Positions 5,013 to 6,771 of a DNA stretch of 6,771 nt are shown here, piece after piece. Position 1 is the first letter of the stretch. Each line of letters begins with the position of its first letter. The position numbers and the translations under genes were made by a program. The stretch is from Bacillota bacterium (GTDB lineage: Bacteria; Bacillota; Clostridia; Tissierellales; Sedimentibacteraceae): contig JARBUP010000155.1 of NCBI GenBank assembly GCA_029239575.1, positions 1 through 6,771 on the forward strand, read 5' to 3'. The notes beneath the pieces are model-generated. The model was not told the DNA's origin, did not search any database, and saw only the letters and a list, made by a program, of their open reading frames with translations.

Positions 5013-5696
5013 TTATTCACCTTTACTTGAAAGATCATAATACTTATTTAATTTTCTTAAATTATTTACCCATAGATAAATAATAAAAGGAAAGAAAAAT
5101 AGCATAAGAAAATCATTGCCTGACATTAAAATAAAATCATAAATTCCATGCAAAATAGTTGGAATCAATAATGACTTTTTTAAATAATACTTGCTATCAT
5201 CAATTGATTTTGAAAATTTAGCTAAAGAAATATAATATCCCATTGTTATAGCAAAAAGCATATGAGCAGGCACTGCAAGTATAGCCCTAAATAAACCTAC
5301 TGATTCAACATCTGCAAATCTAAAAACTACATACATTATATTTTCAATAGTTGCAAAACCTAATGCTGATAATACGCAATATACAATTCCATCTAATTTT
5401 TCATTAAAAGCTGTATTAAAATATACACTTTTTAATACAACCCGCCTTTTAAAATATTCTTCAGTAAATCCTGCTACAATAAATGCAGTGTATGCTGAAC
5501 TATAAATACCTGTAAAAACATTAAACGAAGATAATAAGTTTTCTATAAAATATACTGGAATTACAGAAAAACATCCCATTAAAAATACTTTCAAAAGCAT
5601 TTTAATGGGTTCTCTATCATATCTATCATAAAAATAAAATAATAAAGCTAAGCCTATACCAGGAGTTACTGCTGTAATTAATAAATTTAAATTCAT
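5013..5696 (-). CDS. prsW: PrsW family intramembrane glutamic protease
   Basis: This 227-residue multi-pass membrane protein belongs to the PrsW family. The best-known members make the first cut in anti-sigma factors (RsiW in Bacillus subtilis, RsiT in Clostridioides difficile), so freeing an ECF sigma factor. Hydrophobic segments lie near 4-22, 33-52, 68-78, 103-125, 136-157, 175-191 and 195-210. Family signatures are in order: YDRYDREP (23-30), the catalytic Glu pair in FTEEYFKR (77-84, Glu79-Glu80), LGFATIEN (112-119), His145 in VPAHMLF, and LHGIYDF (182-188). All expected catalytic-site residues are present, so the enzyme is probably active. AAAAGGAT 7 nt upstream supports the start. It lies 157 bp after the NYN gene and ends before a strong terminator. 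No ECF sigma or anti-sigma gene is in the window, so its target is encoded elsewhere or differs from the known ones. Confidence 0.92.
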   Translation of the reverse strand: MNLNLLITAVTPGIGLALLFYFYDRYDREPIKMLLKVFLMGCFSVIPVYFIENLLSSFNVFTGIYSSAYTAFIVAGFTEEYFKRRVVLKSVYFNTAFNEKLDGIVYCVLSALGFATIENIMYVVFRFADVESVGLFRAILAVPAHMLFAITMGYYISLAKFSKSIDDSKYYLKKSLLIPTILHGIYDFILMSGNDFLMLFFFPFIIYLWVNNLRKLNKYYDLSSKGE

Positions 5697-5853
5697 ATTA
5701 TAAATCCTTTTAGATTTTATTTTAGTTATCTTGGTCCATATTCTAAATAATATACTAAATTATAAATGGTTTAAAATACTAATATATTTTCTTAAAATAA
5801 AAAATTTTAAAATTTTTATTTACTAAATAAATATCATCCTTAATATAATTATT

Positions 5854-6750
5854 TTACTTCTTTTTATAATATCTTTTCCGCTTTTTCTGGTTCTGGGGGT
5901 TAGTATTCTTTACTTCTGGTTGTTGAGTATTATTTGATTTTAAGGAAATCCACAAAGATTTACCTTCCTTGCCCTTTGTATGGATATCAAGAAAATCAAA
6001 CTTTTTCAAGAACTTTGATAGTTTAGTATCACCATAATTTCTCACATCAAAATCAGGATATCTTTTGACTAATTTATCGCCAAGTTCTCCCATATTAATG
6101 CTCTGATCTTCTAAATCAATTTCATTTAACATCTTAATTATTGCATTCTGTATTGTTTTAATGTCTGTCATAACTTTTACATTATCATTTTTATCCTGAA
6201 TAGTTGTACTTTTACTTTCAATTGTATTATTTAAAGTGCCTATATTATTTTGGGTTATTTGGTTTTTATTCGCATCCATCTGACTTTCTTCAATTTCTAT
6301 ATTATTTTCCCCTGAAGCTGCCAGAACATCAAGATATTTAAACTGATTACATGATGCTATAAACGGTTTTGGTGTTTTCTTTTCTCCCATTCCAACTACA
6401 AACATACCTGATTCACGAAGTCTTGATGATAATTTTGTAAAATCACTATCACTTGAAACAATACAAAAACCCTCAACATTTTTAGAATACAATATATCCA
6501 TTGCATCTATAATCATTGCTGAATCTGTTGCATTTTTGCCCACTGTATAACCATATTGTTGTATAGGAGTCACTGAATTTTCTAACAATACATCCTTCCA
6601 TGAAGACGCATTGGATCTGGTCCAATCTCCATATATTCTTTTGTATGTTGCAACACCATAGTTTGATATTTCATCTAATATGTACTTTATATATTTTGCT
6701 GATACATTATCAGCATCAATTAAAACTGCAAATCGTTTTTCATCAACCAT
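5854..6750 (-). CDS. NYN (LabA-like PIN) domain protein with C-terminal OST-HTH/LOTUS domain
   Basis: This 298-residue protein is predicted to bind and probably cut RNA. Residues 5 to about 145 form a NYN/LabA-like PIN domain. VLIDADN (9-15, Asp12 and Asp14), GDWTR (41-45), GKNATDSAMIIDAMD (71-85, Asp76) and CIVSSDSDFTKL (96-107, Asp101 and Asp103) give the acidic metal-binding cluster of PIN-type nucleases. GMGEKKTPKPF (120-130) is typical of the bacterial branch. An Asn/Gln/Ser/Thr-rich linker (about 146-194) leads to an OST-HTH/LOTUS domain (about 196-270), with GELGDKLVKRYPDFDVRNYG (221-240) and LSKFLKKF as its core. This winged-helix module is known from germline RNA proteins and binds RNA. 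The tail (287-298) is almost entirely Lys, Arg and Tyr and should add RNA affinity. The start is supported by AAAGGAT about 8 nt upstream. The cellular RNA target is unknown. Confidence 0.9.
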   Translation of the reverse strand: MVDEKRFAVLIDADNVSAKYIKYILDEISNYGVATYKRIYGDWTRSNASSWKDVLLENSVTPIQQYGYTVGKNATDSAMIIDAMDILYSKNVEGFCIVSSDSDFTKLSSRLRESGMFVVGMGEKKTPKPFIASCNQFKYLDVLAASGENNIEIEESQMDANKNQITQNNIGTLNNTIESKSTTIQDKNDNVKVMTDIKTIQNAIIKMLNEIDLEDQSINMGELGDKLVKRYPDFDVRNYGDTKLSKFLKKFDFLDIHTKGKEGKSLWISLKSNNTQQPEVKNTNPQNQKKRKRYYKKK

Positions 6751-6771
6751 AATAGAATCCTTTCTATTTTT

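Noticed and set aside
5793..5823. A/T-only inverted repeat between the NYN and PrsW genes as a terminator or promoter
   Set aside because: The repeat consists only of A and T runs with no GC pairs. A TATAAT at 5764-5759 lacks any -35-like hexamer at 16-18 nt, so I could not support either call.

Overview
The window is AT-rich, densely packed DNA, and all seven genes lie on the minus strand. Codon choice, A+T-only intergenic DNA, strong AGGAGG-type ribosome sites and the gene families point to a low-GC Gram-positive anaerobe, most likely a member of Clostridia. The families are a PrsW protease, a two-[4Fe-4S] flavodoxin-ferredoxin fusion, several nitroreductases and a RocR-like sigma-54 activator. 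I cannot name the species from the sequence.

Reading in the direction of transcription (high to low coordinates), the window holds the following. (1) A NYN-domain putative RNase with a C-terminal OST-HTH/LOTUS domain (5854-6750). (2) A PrsW-type intramembrane glutamic protease (5013-5696), followed by a clear intrinsic terminator (4941-4984). (3) A likely three-gene redox operon: TdsD-like nitroreductase (4130-4711), flavodoxin/ferredoxin fusion (3304-4068) and NfsA/FRP-like nitroreductase (2538-3269). It is preceded by a sigma-A-like promoter whose -10 sits inside a 15-bp palindrome. (4) A sigma-54-dependent activator with a PAS-like sensor, AAA+ domain and Fis-type HTH (1001-2374), with its own extended -10 promoter. 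(5) The N-terminal 192 codons of a family-5 (Opp/Dpp-type) peptide-binding lipoprotein (577 down to 1), cut by the window edge.

The most informative region is the 423-bp gap between the activator and the lipoprotein gene (578-1000). It holds three 16-bp palindromes of the form TGCCGT-N4-ACGGCA directly after the activator stop codon. Their spacing is close to whole helical turns. About 140-220 bp further along comes a near-consensus -24/-12 promoter facing the lipoprotein gene. The simplest reading is a complete local sigma-54 circuit in which the activator binds the palindromes and switches on a peptide uptake operon. The predicted mRNA leader is about 160 nt long. It begins with a small hairpin followed by two copies of TAAGGAGGGAA that have no start codon at a usable distance, which resembles 5' stabilising Shine-Dalgarno elements.

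The activator carries GSYTGA where the sigma-54 contact loop normally reads GAFTGA. The redox operon probably handles low-potential electrons through FMN and Fe-S proteins. Nothing in the sequence links it directly to the sigma-54 circuit apart from adjacency.
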